Origin: Kushneria avicenniae
Lineage (GTDB): Bacteria; Pseudomonadota; Gammaproteobacteria; Pseudomonadales; Halomonadaceae
Reading direction: 5' to 3'
Assembly: GCF_900112585.1 (NCBI RefSeq)
Contig: NZ_FOLY01000005.1
Span: 310,001 to 374,000, forward strand
DNA: 64,000 bases
Shown here: positions 52,818 through 61,974 of the stretch, in pieces
Layout: each line of letters begins with the position of its first letter
Numbering within the stretch: the first letter of the stretch is position 1
Notes under the pieces: generated by a model
What the model was told of the DNA's origin: nothing
Databases searched by the model: none
The model's input: the letters and a program-made list of their open reading frames with translations, nothing else
Translations under genes and position numbers: made by a program

Positions 52818-53186
52818 ATGAAGCCCGCGCATACCGGTATCAAGCGGCTATTTCATTCCACCCGCTACTCATGGAAAGGGCTGACGGCCGCCTGGCACAA
52901 TGAGGCGGCCTTTCGCCAGGAGTTGATCGTGACCGTGTTGCTGCTGCCGGCCACCTTCTGGCTGGGGCAGTCCCTGATGCAGTGGCTCCTGCTGATGGGC
53001 AGTGCGGTGCTGGTCATGGCCGTGGAGCTGCTCAATTCCGCAGTGGAAACCGTGGTGGATCGCATCGGCGTCGAGCACCACGAGCTCTCCGGACGTGCCA
53101 AGGATCTGGGCTCGGCCGCCGTCTTTCTCTGCGTGCTGTTTGCCTTTCTGGTGTGGGGCAGCCTGCTGGTCGCCCGTCTGGTCTGA
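52818..53186 (+). CDS. dgkA: Diacylglycerol kinase
   Basis: This 122-aa inner-membrane enzyme phosphorylates diacylglycerol to phosphatidic acid, recycling lipid from periplasmic glucan synthesis. It has three helices and the signature VELLNSAVETVVDRIG with the catalytic Glu residues. The amphipathic N-terminal part (RYSWKGLTAAWHNEAAFRQE) is also typical. AGGAAT lies 9 nt before the ATG at 52818. A strong terminator follows 27 bp after its stop. Confidence 0.95.
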   Translation: MKPAHTGIKRLFHSTRYSWKGLTAAWHNEAAFRQELIVTVLLLPATFWLGQSLMQWLLLMGSAVLVMAVELLNSAVETVVDRIGVEHHELSGRAKDLGSAAVFLCVLFAFLVWGSLLVARLV

Positions 53187-53526
53187 TCCGTTCCCCATTT
53201 GTTCCTGAAATAACGGCCCGAGGCGACCCGCCTCGGGCCGTTTTTCGTGGTCGGTCACCAGGCAATCGGCTCAATGCATGCACACAGATCATGCCTTCAT
53301 GCCCATTTATCGATTGCAGATGCGGCATTAAAAGCCTTGTATAGAAAGGGTATTCCGGTGCGACATGGACGCCGTATCGCTCTGGCGCCGGTGCGACCAT
53401 TTCCCCGGTATACCCGAAATACGCAGGGCACATAACGATAAATGACGGGTAAATCACCATGACGCATTCCATTCGACCATGGGTCTTCTGGCCCGTGTTT
53501 CTGGTGCTGACCGAGGTGTGCGAACG
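53187..53526. other. 340-bp gap after dgkA with terminator and possible gene remnant
   Basis: The gap holds the dgkA terminator (53214-53245) and then about 200 bp of less GC-rich sequence. It ends in a short frame (53459-53542) that looks like the start of a membrane transporter. No RNA gene was recognised. Confidence 0.6.
53214..53245 (+). terminator. Strong rho-independent terminator after dgkA
   Basis: A perfect 12-bp GC-rich stem (CGGCCCGAGGCG, 53214-53225, pairing with 53229-53240) with a 3-nt loop is followed by TTTTT (53241-53245). It lies 27 bp after the dgkA stop. Confidence 0.95.
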
Positions 53527-53542
53527 CTACCAGCTCTTGTAG
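53459..53542 (+). pseudogene. Possible transporter N-terminal remnant
   Basis: A 27-codon frame reads MTHSIRPWVFWPVFLVLTEV, then CERYQLL and a TAG. The RPWVFWP start followed by a hydrophobic stretch resembles the N-terminus of BCCT-type (choline/betaine) transporters. The frame ends inside the 3' end of cynS on the other strand, as if the rest of the gene had been deleted. The match is short and could be chance. Confidence 0.35.
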
Positions 53543-53970
53543 GGTAAAAACTTGCCGTTCATGGTGATCTTGACGCGATCTCCCTTCGGGTCTTGTTCGC
53601 GCTCGACGTCCATCGAGAAGTCGATGGCGCTCATGATGCCATCACCGAATTTTTCCTGAATGACATCCTTGAGTGTCGGCCCGTAGACGCCGACCACCTC
53701 ATAAAGGCGATAGATCAGCGGGTCCTGCGGGATGGCGCCATCCCAGGTTTTGGTCGGATAAGCCTTTATGGCGTCGACAAGCGCGTCATCCTCAAGGCCC
53801 AGCGCCTGCACGAGTTTCTGGGCAATGTCGGGCGGGGCACTGTTCATGCCGTAGCACACGGAGGCGACCCAGACCGGAGAGCGGTCCACGGCCTGCCCCA
53901 GATCATCCCAGCTCATCTTCTGACGAGCCCGGGCGGCCATCAGAGTGTGATGCATTTCAAGCTTATCCAT
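53527..53970 (-). CDS. cynS: Cyanate hydratase (cyanase)
   Basis: This cytosolic decameric enzyme converts cyanate and bicarbonate to ammonia and CO2. The 147-aa product keeps the catalytic triad Arg88, Glu91 and Ser114, matching E. coli Arg96, Glu99 and Ser122 with a constant offset of eight. The YRLYEVVGVYGPTLKDVI and FGDGIMSAIDF motifs are intact, and the N-terminus has the family HTH-like bundle. AAGGG precedes the ATG at 53970. No cynT or cynR lies beside it. Confidence 0.95.
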   Translation of the reverse strand: MDKLEMHHTLMAARARQKMSWDDLGQAVDRSPVWVASVCYGMNSAPPDIAQKLVQALGLEDDALVDAIKAYPTKTWDGAIPQDPLIYRLYEVVGVYGPTLKDVIQEKFGDGIMSAIDFSMDVEREQDPKGDRVKITMNGKFLPYKSW

Positions 53971-54045
53971 GACATGACCCTTTTGCAGGTGGTTGGAAGT
54001 CACACGCCAGCTATAACATCGTGTGAGTGCCCGAGCCAGTGTCGA

Positions 54046-54510
54046 TCACTGCGGGGAGGGTGCCTGAGGATCAATCAGCGATGCCAGCGCCGGCATGATC
54101 TGCAGCTCGATGGCCGGGTCGATCATGTCTTCGGGCGGCGGCGACGCGAGCGGCGCCCAGACGCGCTCGAAGGCCACGTCAGACTGCAGTTTCGCATCAT
54201 TCAGACGGGCCACGTAAACCTCCAGCATGTCGAGCCGACCGCTGTCGTCCGGGGCGGCAAAGCGCCCCAGCCAGGCACAGTTCAGGACAGCCGTATCCTC
54301 GGCAAGCATTGTGGCCTGAAGCGTCGTGACGGCGTGTATCAGCGCGTCGTCGTCGGCCACCCGATCAACGCCGGTATCGGGCAGGCCGTAGCGTGTCTGG
54401 TGTTCACGGCGTATCAGCAGTACCTCGTTGCGGGTACTGAGCAGCGCCAGCGCTACATATCGGCGCGGCAAGCGTCGTTCAAGGGGCAGGGATGAATCGC
54501 TGTCGGTCAT
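54046..54510 (-). CDS. Nudix-like protein with degenerate Nudix box
   Basis: The 154-aa product has a Nudix-like fold pattern (RRYVALALLSTRNEVLLIRRE, then GLPDTG). The catalytic box is lost, however: the REUxEE helix reads HAVTTLQATMLAEDT. It starts 1-2 nt after the stop of an intact Nudix gene, so both are co-translated. It may be a non-catalytic partner or a protein under relaxed selection. Function is unknown. Confidence 0.65.
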   Translation of the reverse strand: MTDSDSSLPLERRLPRRYVALALLSTRNEVLLIRREHQTRYGLPDTGVDRVADDDALIHAVTTLQATMLAEDTAVLNCAWLGRFAAPDDSGRLDMLEVYVARLNDAKLQSDVAFERVWAPLASPPPEDMIDPAIELQIMPALASLIDPQAPSPQ

Positions 54511-54511
54511 G

Positions 54512-54913
54512 TCAGTCGAATCTCTGGCGCAGTGCCGGCAGAACCTCATCGGCGAGCAGCGGCGCCAGCGACAGCGTATCGTCATCGAGTGCTATCCAGC
54601 GTACCTCCTCGATCTCACCGCAGGCCCGTGGCGTGTCTGCCAGCGCCTCAATGATGAAAACGTCGGCATCGATATGGGTGTCCGCCTCGTTGGCTGCCCG
54701 GGCTCGAAAGCGGCCCAGCATGGCCAGCTCATCTTCCTCCAGCGAGGCGCCCAGCTCTTCCCGGCATTCCCGCGCCAGGGTGGCCAGAGGCGTCTCGCCG
54801 TGCTCGGGCTTGCCACCGGGCAGCATGAAGTACTGGGTGTCGCGCTTTCTGACCACCAGCAGGCGGCGATCCTGATCGAGCAGACAGCCGGCAACAACGT
54901 GAATGATGGGCAT
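54512..54913 (-). CDS. Nudix hydrolase
   Basis: This 133-aa cytosolic pyrophosphohydrolase cleaves nucleoside diphosphates linked to another group. The Nudix box is intact: GGKPEHGETPLATLAREC followed by REELGA, fitting G-x5-E-x7-REUxEExGU. The upstream strand RLLVVRKRDTQYFMLPGG is typical. The ATG at 54913 was chosen; the frame is open to 55090. It is followed directly by the degenerate paralogue and lies 55 bp after the AbrB-type gene. Confidence 0.9.
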   Translation of the reverse strand: MPIIHVVAGCLLDQDRRLLVVRKRDTQYFMLPGGKPEHGETPLATLARECREELGASLEEDELAMLGRFRARAANEADTHIDADVFIIEALADTPRACGEIEEVRWIALDDDTLSLAPLLADEVLPALRQRFD

Positions 54914-54968
54914 CGCGGGGAACTCCGGTTGAGGTCTGGGTGGACAGGACTGCGCCCTGACAGGGCGA

Positions 54969-56045
54969 TCAGGCCTGATTGGATGGTGTTCGAGCAAAGC
55001 GGGCAATAAAGCGCGCCATGGCCGGGCCGATGAGGACCACGGTGAAAAGGCGCAGCGCCTGCAGGGCGGCAACGATCGCGACATCGGCATGCGTATCGAG
55101 GGCGATGATGGTCATCGAGTCCAGCCCGCCCGGGCTGGTTGCCAGATACAGCGTCAGAAAATCGCTGTGCATCAGTGGCACCAGCATCAGCGCCGACAGC
55201 GCGCAGAAGGCGATCAGCATGATGGACGCCAGAAACATCCACTTGAAGGCATGGGTAACGTTGCGCACGGTCTGGCGATCAAAGCGTAGCCCCACATAGA
55301 TGCCGATGCAGGCGTAGGCGGCTTCCAGCAACGGCAGCGGCAGTTGAATGTCGATCACACCGGAGACCTGTGCCACGGTGCCCAGAAGCATCGGCCCCAG
55401 CAGGGCACCGGCCGGCAGCAGACGGTCACAGATGAAAATACCCACAACGATCAGCGCGATCGAGACGGCAAAGGACAAAAGGCCATGAAGATTCCACGTC
55501 ATGGCATGAGAGGGCGCATGGCTTTCGCCCGACACCCCCAGAAAATGGCTGACGAGGGCGCCGGCCATGATCACGCAGATCACGCGCACGTACTGCATGG
55601 TGGCCACAATTCGCGGATCAGCATTGGCCTGCTCCGACATGGCGACCATGGCGGCCGCCGCGCCCGGGGTGGTGCCCCAGGCCGCGGTCGTGCCGGGCAG
55701 TCCGCCGTAGCGCACCAGCAAAATGCCGACCACAGTGCTCAGCACCAGCGTGACCACGGTGGCCAGCACCATGGCCGGCCAGCTGTCGGCAATGGTGGAG
55801 AGCACCGTCAGGGTCATGGCCTGGGCAATCAACAATCCGATCACCCCTTGTCCGCCCTTGAACAGCACCCGTGGCAGCTTCAGACCGCCGATCGTGACGC
55901 CAAAGACTACTGAAACCGCCATCGGACCGATCAGGGCACCGGCCGGCATGTGCACCAGCTGCAGTACAAGACTGGCCAGTGCGCAGGCACTCAACAGCAG
56001 CAGCCAGCGCAGGGCGGGAGAAGCAGGGATTTGATCAGCAAGCAA
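54969..56045 (-). CDS. AbrB-family membrane transporter
   Basis: This inner-membrane protein of 358 aa has about ten hydrophobic helices in two repeats of the AbrB-duplication type. The glycine-rich loops GALIGPMAVSVVFG and AGALLGPMLLGTVAQVSG and the central GGLPGTTAAWGTTPGAA are family hallmarks. The family is often mislabelled ammonia monooxygenase and its substrates are mostly unknown. The start is a TTG at 56045 with GGAG upstream. It lies 55 bp after the amidohydrolase gene and 55 bp before the Nudix gene, a possible operon. Confidence 0.8.
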   Translation of the reverse strand: MLADQIPASPALRWLLLLSACALASLVLQLVHMPAGALIGPMAVSVVFGVTIGGLKLPRVLFKGGQGVIGLLIAQAMTLTVLSTIADSWPAMVLATVVTLVLSTVVGILLVRYGGLPGTTAAWGTTPGAAAAMVAMSEQANADPRIVATMQYVRVICVIMAGALVSHFLGVSGESHAPSHAMTWNLHGLLSFAVSIALIVVGIFICDRLLPAGALLGPMLLGTVAQVSGVIDIQLPLPLLEAAYACIGIYVGLRFDRQTVRNVTHAFKWMFLASIMLIAFCALSALMLVPLMHSDFLTLYLATSPGGLDSMTIIALDTHADVAIVAALQALRLFTVVLIGPAMARFIARFARTPSNQA

Positions 56046-56100
56046 AAGTGTCAGGCTCCGGCAGCAGATAAAAAGCGTTGATGAGGGTTAAAAGGCGGGT

Positions 56101-56919
56101 TCAGGCCACGCTATCGCTGCCGCGCGGCCGATACAGGGCGACGGCATTGTCATGCAGGGCCAGCATGGCATGGGCATCGCCCAGGGTATTATGCAAAAGC
56201 TCGATATCGCTGTCCCGGAAAGGGCGGGGCGCACGCGTGCCCGGCAGGTCCGTTCCAAAAAGCAGGGCATGGGGATTGATGTCGGCAATGGCGGCAAGCG
56301 TGGCCGGCACGTTCATCGATACGCGTCCGAAGCCTGTTGCCTTGACGTGAGCACCGGCCTCGACCAGCGCCAGCAGAGTGGGCAGCCCTTCCTGCGACAG
56401 CCCCAGATGATCAATGACCATTGATGGCAATGCGCGCAGCAGCGTCAGGTGCGGGGCGAGCTCCCGGGCATCGGCGTAGATCTCGCAGTGCCAGCCGACC
56501 TCATCGAAAACGCGTCGGGCCTGGCGAATCATGGCGCCGATATCCTGATGGCCACCGCGGCGTAGATTGAACCGGATGGCTCTCACGCCGGCCTCGTCGA
56601 GTTCGAGCAGTCGCTTGTTGCTGACCTCGTCGGGCAGCTGGGTCACGCCCACGAAATCACCGCCCAGTGCCTCGAGCGCCGCCAGCAGCCAGGTCTGGTC
56701 CGTACCCTGAAAGGAACCCGAGACGACGGCACCGCCGCGAACGTCGAGTCCGCGGACAGCCTTTTGATAATCCTCGATGGTGAAAAAGGCGGGGCGATAG
56801 CCCTGATTGGCGATCAAGGGAAAATCCGGGTCGATGATATGCAGATGGGCATCGAAGCAGCCATGCGGTTCCCGATGATCGTGTCGATAGTGCCCGTTGA
56901 AGGGAATAACCTCGGCCAT
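56101..56919 (-). CDS. Amidohydrolase (2-pyrone-4,6-dicarboxylate lactonase type)
   Basis: This 272-aa TIM-barrel metal hydrolase is of the family that includes LigI and 4-sulfomuconolactone hydrolase. Visible motifs are FDAHLHIIDP (metal/substrate), VIDHLG and LFGTDLPGTRAPRPF with the catalytic Asp. These enzymes hydrolyse lactones in aromatic or sugar-acid breakdown. Beside an AbrB-type transporter it may handle an imported dicarboxylic lactone; the substrate is unknown. The gene is divergent from glnE. Confidence 0.85.
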   Translation of the reverse strand: MAEVIPFNGHYRHDHREPHGCFDAHLHIIDPDFPLIANQGYRPAFFTIEDYQKAVRGLDVRGGAVVSGSFQGTDQTWLLAALEALGGDFVGVTQLPDEVSNKRLLELDEAGVRAIRFNLRRGGHQDIGAMIRQARRVFDEVGWHCEIYADARELAPHLTLLRALPSMVIDHLGLSQEGLPTLLALVEAGAHVKATGFGRVSMNVPATLAAIADINPHALLFGTDLPGTRAPRPFRDSDIELLHNTLGDAHAMLALHDNAVALYRPRGSDSVA

Positions 56920-57045
56920 GGCAACTCCTTGATCGTCCTGTCATCGCGAAACAGCGCCTTTCGTGCCCGACAAGCATGCGGGGTGATGGCTCGGACTGCA
57001 ATCTTCGTTATGCTGACAGGCAAAGGATCAAAGAGAGGCTCTTCC

Positions 57046-59991
57046 ATGTCACTGCAAGCCGTCCTGACAGGTCTGCCTGAAGCCCTGCAGTCCCAGGCAC
57101 GTCGTACCCTCGAGACGTTTGATGACGCCTTGCTGGCCCGTCTGGGCGAAGAGCGCACGCGGGAGCTGGTCACTACCATCACCGCGAGCGATTTTGTGGC
57201 CCGTGCCCTCTCCCACGATGGCGTGATGCTGGACCGCCTGCTCGCCCGGGAAGAGCTGGTGGCGGCCCCGAGCCGCGAGACGCTCGAGGGCTGGCTTGAC
57301 AGCGCGCTTGAAGACGCCGCGACCGAGGCGGATCTGCAGCGAATACTGCGCCGGTTTCGTCGAGAGCGCATGGTGGCGATCATCTGGCGCGATCGAAACG
57401 ACTACGCCGATGCCTGGAGCATTGCGGCGGCGGTCTCGCGACTGGCCGAGGTCTGCATGGAGGCGGCGCTGCGCTGGCACGAGAAGGCGCTGGCCGAGCG
57501 CTACGGCGAGCCGTCACCGGACAGCGACGGGCGCCCCCAGCGCATGGTGATTTTCGGAATGGGCAAGCTGGGCGCCGGCGAGCTCAATCTTTCCTCCGAT
57601 ATCGATCTGATCTTTGCCTATCCCGAAAAGGGCCAGACCCACGGTGGCGAACGCTCTCTGGAGCATCAGGCGTACTTCACCCGGCTGGGGCAGAAGGTCA
57701 TTGCCTCGCTTGATGCCATCACGGCCGACGGCTTTGTCTTTCGCGTCGACATGCGGCTTCGCCCGCTGGGCGATGGCGGGCCGCTGACCGGCAGCTTCGC
57801 AAGCCTTCTGTCCTATTACCAGAGTCAGGGCCGCGAGTGGGAACGCTACGCCATGCTCAAGGCGCGTCCGGTGGCCGGCGATCTTGAGGCGGGACAGCGT
57901 CTTCTGGGCGAGCTCAGACCTTTCGTCTATCGCAAATATATCGATTTCGGCGCGATCGAGTCGCTGCGCGAGATGAAGGCGTTGATCAATCGCGAGGTCA
58001 GACGTCGCGGGCGTGAAGATGATATCAAGCTGGGTGCCGGCGGGATTCGCGAGGTGGAGTTCGTGGTTCAGGCCTTCCAGCTGATCCGTGGTGGGCGGGT
58101 GACCGAGCTGCAGACGCCGTCGCTGAAGCGGGCGCTGGTCGAGCTGGAACGTCTCGAGATCATGTCGCGCCACGACGTGCGTGCCCTGCAGGCCGACTAT
58201 GTCTTTCTGCGTGATCTCGAGCATGCCCTGCAGGGGCTGGAGGATCGCCAGACCCAGTCGCTGCCCGAGGAGGCATTGCCGCGGGCAAGAATTGCCTTTG
58301 CCATGGGGCATGAGCAGTGGGAGGACCTGGTCGCGCATCTCGATGAGGTGCGTCGCCGGGTACGCGAGCGCTTCGATGAGGTGATCGCGCCACCGGAAGA
58401 GGAAGACCACGAGCTGATCGAAGCCGGGGCGCTGGAAGAGTGGCGGGCGCTCTGGCAGGAGGCCTTTGACGATGAGGCCGCGATTGCGCTGTTGTCCGAA
58501 TCCGGCTTTCGCGACCCGCCCCGAGCGCGCGAGCGTCTGCTCAGGCTGCGCCACGGGCGCGCCGTGACCGGCATGCAGCGTATCGGATTCGAGCGTCTCG
58601 AAGCGCTGATGCCACTGCTTTTATCCAGCGTGGCCACCACCGAGATGCCGGACATTACGCTTGAGCGCGTACTGGCACTGGTAGAGGCGGTGCTGCGCCG
58701 GACGGCCTATCTGTCGCTTTTGAAGGAAAACCCCGATGCGCTGACGCAGTTCGTGCGCCTGTGCAGCGCCAGTGCCTGGATCAGCGAACAGTTGGCGCGC
58801 TATCCGGTGCTGCTTGATGAGCTGCTGGACCCGCGCAACCTCTACATGCCTCCCGAGCGCAGCGAGCTCGAGGACGAGCTGCGCCAGACCCTGTCGCGAT
58901 TGCCGCCCGGGGATGAAGAGAGCCAGCTCGAGGCGCTGCGGTTGTTTCGTCACGCCCGGGTGCTCAATGTGGCGGCGGCCGATGTGGCCGGCGCCCGCCC
59001 GTTAATGGTGGTCAGCGATCATCTGACCATGATTGCCGAGGTGGTGCTCGAAGCTGTCGTGAACCTGGCCTGGCAGGGGCTGACGGCGCGTCATGGCTAT
59101 CCTCGCCGGCGTGACGGCAGCTACGCCGGTGCCGAGGACGTCGATTTTCTGGTCGTGGGCTATGGCAAGCTCGGCGGCATCGAGCTGGGTTACGGCTCCG
59201 ATCTGGACCTGGTCTTTTTGCATGACGCTGACCCGCGCGGCAGCACCAATGGCGCGCGCAGTCTGGACAATCCGGTTTTCTATGCCCGCATGGGCCAGCG
59301 CATCATTCACATGCTGACCACCACCACGCCGGCCGGCGTGCTTTATGAGGTGGACATGCGCCTTCGCCCGTCGGGCAATTCGGGACTTCTGGTGTCTTCG
59401 CTGGAGGCCTTTGCCGACTATCAGCGCCGCGAGGCCTGGGTCTGGGAGCATCAGGCGCTGGTTCGCGCCCGTGCCGTGGCCGGCAGTCAGGCGCTGGCAG
59501 GTCGCTTTGACGAGATTCGCCGCGAGACGCTCTCCAGGGAGACGGATGTGGACATGCTCAAGCGCGAGGTGGTCGCCATGCGCGAGAAGATGCGCCAGCA
59601 TCTGGGCAGTAGCGCGCAGTCGCGCAGTGCCGGGTGGTTTCATCTCAAGCAGGACCCGGGCGGCATGGTCGATATCGAGTTCATGAACCAGTTCGCGGTG
59701 CTGGCGATGGCGCACAGGGAGAGGGCGCTTTTGACCTATACCGACAACATTCGCATTCTGGAAACGCTGGAATCATCCGGCCATCTGCCGTTTGAAGGCG
59801 CTGAGCAACTCAGAAAAGCCTGGCTTGCCTATCGCGATGCCAGCCATCGCGCCGCGCTCACGAATTCCGGCTCACTGGTGCTGGAGGCCGGTTTCGCTGA
59901 GCATCGTGAAGCTGTTCAGGCGCTCTGGCAGCGCTATCTTGAACCTGATGTCAGTGTGTCCAGCAAGGCGGAGGCCCCTGAGGGTCGCTGA
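57046..59991 (+). CDS. glnE: Glutamine synthetase adenylyltransferase/adenylyl-removing enzyme
   Basis: This cytosolic bifunctional enzyme of 981 aa adds or removes AMP on glutamine synthetase in response to PII and glutamine. Two nucleotidyltransferase domains are visible: GAGELNLSSDIDLIFAY in the N-terminal deadenylylase half and LGYGSDLDLVFLHD in the C-terminal adenylylase half. MRLRPLGDGGPL and MRLRPSGNSGLL mark both. AGAGAGG lies 8 nt before the ATG at 57046; the frame is open to 56764. Length compares with 946 aa in E. coli. Confidence 0.95.
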   Translation: MSLQAVLTGLPEALQSQARRTLETFDDALLARLGEERTRELVTTITASDFVARALSHDGVMLDRLLAREELVAAPSRETLEGWLDSALEDAATEADLQRILRRFRRERMVAIIWRDRNDYADAWSIAAAVSRLAEVCMEAALRWHEKALAERYGEPSPDSDGRPQRMVIFGMGKLGAGELNLSSDIDLIFAYPEKGQTHGGERSLEHQAYFTRLGQKVIASLDAITADGFVFRVDMRLRPLGDGGPLTGSFASLLSYYQSQGREWERYAMLKARPVAGDLEAGQRLLGELRPFVYRKYIDFGAIESLREMKALINREVRRRGREDDIKLGAGGIREVEFVVQAFQLIRGGRVTELQTPSLKRALVELERLEIMSRHDVRALQADYVFLRDLEHALQGLEDRQTQSLPEEALPRARIAFAMGHEQWEDLVAHLDEVRRRVRERFDEVIAPPEEEDHELIEAGALEEWRALWQEAFDDEAAIALLSESGFRDPPRARERLLRLRHGRAVTGMQRIGFERLEALMPLLLSSVATTEMPDITLERVLALVEAVLRRTAYLSLLKENPDALTQFVRLCSASAWISEQLARYPVLLDELLDPRNLYMPPERSELEDELRQTLSRLPPGDEESQLEALRLFRHARVLNVAAADVAGARPLMVVSDHLTMIAEVVLEAVVNLAWQGLTARHGYPRRRDGSYAGAEDVDFLVVGYGKLGGIELGYGSDLDLVFLHDADPRGSTNGARSLDNPVFYARMGQRIIHMLTTTTPAGVLYEVDMRLRPSGNSGLLVSSLEAFADYQRREAWVWEHQALVRARAVAGSQALAGRFDEIRRETLSRETDVDMLKREVVAMREKMRQHLGSSAQSRSAGWFHLKQDPGGMVDIEFMNQFAVLAMAHRERALLTYTDNIRILETLESSGHLPFEGAEQLRKAWLAYRDASHRAALTNSGSLVLEAGFAEHREAVQALWQRYLEPDVSVSSKAEAPEGR

Positions 59992-60004
59992 AGCCCGACT
60001 GCAG

Positions 60005-60799
60005 TCAACCCTTTTTGAGCCGTGGTAGCAGGTAATGCTTCCACCCTTTTCGCATCAGCAGCAGCCAGCGCGGGGCGGCTTTCAGGCGCTGCTCGGTGGG
60101 CGTTAACGCTCGGCCGGTCAGCTTGCGTTTGAACTTGAAGGTGCCTGCTATATCGGTACGGCGCAGCCGATTCATGATGGGATGCAGGAGGCTGCCGGGG
60201 GCGGCATGGAAGGCCGAGGCAAAATCAATCAGCACCATGTGACCGTCGGGCCTGACCAGAATATTGGTCCAGCGAAGATCGTTGTGGGTAATGTGAAAAC
60301 GATGCAGCTCGGCGACCATACGCTGAATGTCACCATAGCGCACGGGCATGTTGTGTCGCCGGGCTTCGCCCAGATCAACACCCTCGATATGTGACATGTA
60401 AAAGGCGTAGCGCCCATCAAATCCCTTGAAATCCGGGGTATGTGACCAGCCGCCGAGGCGCTCGAGCATGCGCGCTTCACGATTCACCAGATAGCGTGCC
60501 AGCGGCGCCAGCGCCGTACCCTGCCAGAGACGGTAATCCTTGCGCACAACAATTTCCCCTGCATGGCTGGTGATGGTGACGTCGGCTTTCAGGAGTCCGC
60601 CGGCGCTTTGCAGTATCACGTCCTGATGTGGCGCATGGGGCTGCGATATTGGAATCGCGGTGGCCCAGGGCTCGTTGGCGGCCGCGTCCGTTGTGGTAAT
60701 TGTCGGCTGGCTGACAGAGCGAGGAGCGCCGTTCCCCTGGTCTGACACCGACTTGTCAGACAGGGGCGCTCGAGGCGAAAGAGAACAATGAAATGTCAT
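60005..60799 (-). CDS. Kdo/RIO-like small kinase
   Basis: This 264-aa protein has the catalytic core of a lipopolysaccharide-kinase or RIO-like fold: HITHNDLRWTNILV (catalytic Asp and Asn) and VLIDFASAF in place of DFG. An upstream Lys in VVRKDYRLWQG and the hinge FYMSHIEGVDL are visible. The first 55 residues are low complexity. WaaP-type kinases near glnE in pseudomonads phosphorylate LPS core heptose, but lipid A core genes are not present here. AT-rich DNA with an inverted repeat lies upstream. Confidence 0.78.
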   Translation of the reverse strand: MTFHCSLSPRAPLSDKSVSDQGNGAPRSVSQPTITTTDAAANEPWATAIPISQPHAPHQDVILQSAGGLLKADVTITSHAGEIVVRKDYRLWQGTALAPLARYLVNREARMLERLGGWSHTPDFKGFDGRYAFYMSHIEGVDLGEARRHNMPVRYGDIQRMVAELHRFHITHNDLRWTNILVRPDGHMVLIDFASAFHAAPGSLLHPIMNRLRRTDIAGTFKFKRKLTGRALTPTEQRLKAAPRWLLLMRKGWKHYLLPRLKKG

Positions 60800-61014
60800 G
60801 ATGTACCTGATACCGGGGCTGCATTCAGCGATGCCGTGTCGACAAGAAGGTAAGCCGGGGACACGGATAAAAGTTAACCTGCTAACTTTTATTTTAATAT
60901 TAATTTAATGTCAGGTCGAATTCGGCTACCGGGATCAGGTCAGATCAGGTCAATGGCAAAAGGGCAGGTAGAGACCGCTCCGAACGAGCGGTCCAAAAGG
61001 TCGTTTGGGCGGGG
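60800..61014. promoter_or_regulatory. AT-rich region upstream of the kinase gene
   Basis: It contains an inverted repeat AAAAGTTA-N6-TAACTTTT (60869-60890) followed by a run of A/T (60891-60909). It also has a 10-bp tandem direct repeat GATCAGGTCA (60933-60942 and 60943-60952). No gene is visible. The inverted repeat sits about 70 bp upstream of the kinase ATG and may be an operator or promoter element. Confidence 0.45.
60973..60993 (-). terminator. Hairpin after trhO
   Basis: An 8-bp stem (GACCGCTC 60973-60980 with GAGCGGTC 60986-60993), loop CGAAC, lies 22 bp after the trhO stop. The minus-strand tail is only weakly T-rich, so it is a possible terminator. Confidence 0.4.
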
Positions 61015-61974
61015 TTATTGGTTCTGGCCGGTGCGCGGATTGCGGCCAATGGGATGGGCTTCGCCGCGAGCCTTTGCCAGCTCGATCTGGCGCTGGCGCT
61101 CGCGTGCGCCGGCACGAGTCTTCTCGGGCAGGCTGTCCCAGCAGTGCGGGCAGCTGATGCCCGGCTCGTAGCAGGGGGAGCGCTGGTCTTCCGCGGAAAT
61201 AGGCCGTCGGCAGGCGTGACACTGATCAAAGTCGCCTTCGCTCAGGTCGTGACGCACGGTAACCCGGTTGTCGAAGACAAAGCAGTCGCCGCGCCAGCGG
61301 GAATCCTGCTCGGGTACGCTTTCCAGATATTTCAGGATGCCGCCCTTGAGGTGATACACCTCTTCAAACCCCTGCTCCAGCATGTAGCTGGAGGCCTTTT
61401 CACAGCGAATGCCGCCAGTGCAGAACATGGCGACCTTCTTGTGCCTTGTCGGATCGTAATGGGCCTTGATGTAGTCGGGGAACTCGCGAAAGGAGCGGGT
61501 TTTCGGGTCCACGGCGCCCTCGAAGGTGCCGATCTCGACCTCATAGTCGTTGCGTGTATCGATCAGGAGCACTTCAGGGTCGCTGATCAGTTCGTTCCAC
61601 TGCTCGGGCTCGACGTAGGTGCCGACACGGCGGTTGGGATCAACACCTTCCACGCCCAGGGTGACGATCTCACGCTTCAGCTTGACCTTGGTGCGGTAGA
61701 ACGGCTGCTCCTGCGCCCGGGACTCCTTGTGTTCGAGATCCAGCAGTCGCGTGTCGCTTTTGAGCCAGACCAGCAGCGCGTCGATACTCTCTCGTGTGCC
61801 GGAGACAGTGCCGTTGATGCCTTCCTCGGCCAGCAGCAGCGTGCCCTTGACGTCATTGGACCGCATGGTCTCGAGCAGCGGCTCGCGCAGCGCCTCAAAA
61901 TCGGGCAGGGAGACGAACTTGTAGAGGGCGGCCACTACAATGGGGCCCTCGTGGGGTATTTCAGGGGATGTCAT
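61015..61974 (-). CDS. trhO: tRNA uridine(34) hydroxylase (rhodanese-fold)
   Basis: TrhO hydroxylates wobble U34 of several tRNAs, the first step to 5-carboxymethoxyuridine. The 319-aa product has an N-terminal acylphosphatase-like domain with [15 protein letters not shown] rhodanese domain follows with the catalytic cysteine in [15 protein letters not shown]. The C-terminal region holds a cysteine-rich pair CHACRRP and CPHCWDSL. It stands alone. The length and all motifs fit the E. coli YceA family. Confidence 0.94.
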   Translation of the reverse strand: MTSPEIPHEGPIVVAALYKFVSLPDFEALREPLLETMRSNDVKGTLLLAEEGINGTVSGTRESIDALLVWLKSDTRLLDLEHKESRAQEQPFYRTKVKLKREIVTLGVEGVDPNRRVGTYVEPEQWNELISDPEVLLIDTRNDYEVEIGTFEGAVDPKTRSFREFPDYIKAHYDPTRHKKVAMFCTGGIRCEKASSYMLEQGFEEVYHLKGGILKYLESVPEQDSRWRGDCFVFDNRVTVRHDLSEGDFDQCHACRRPISAEDQRSPCYEPGISCPHCWDSLPEKTRAGARERQRQIELAKARGEAHPIGRNPRTGQNQ

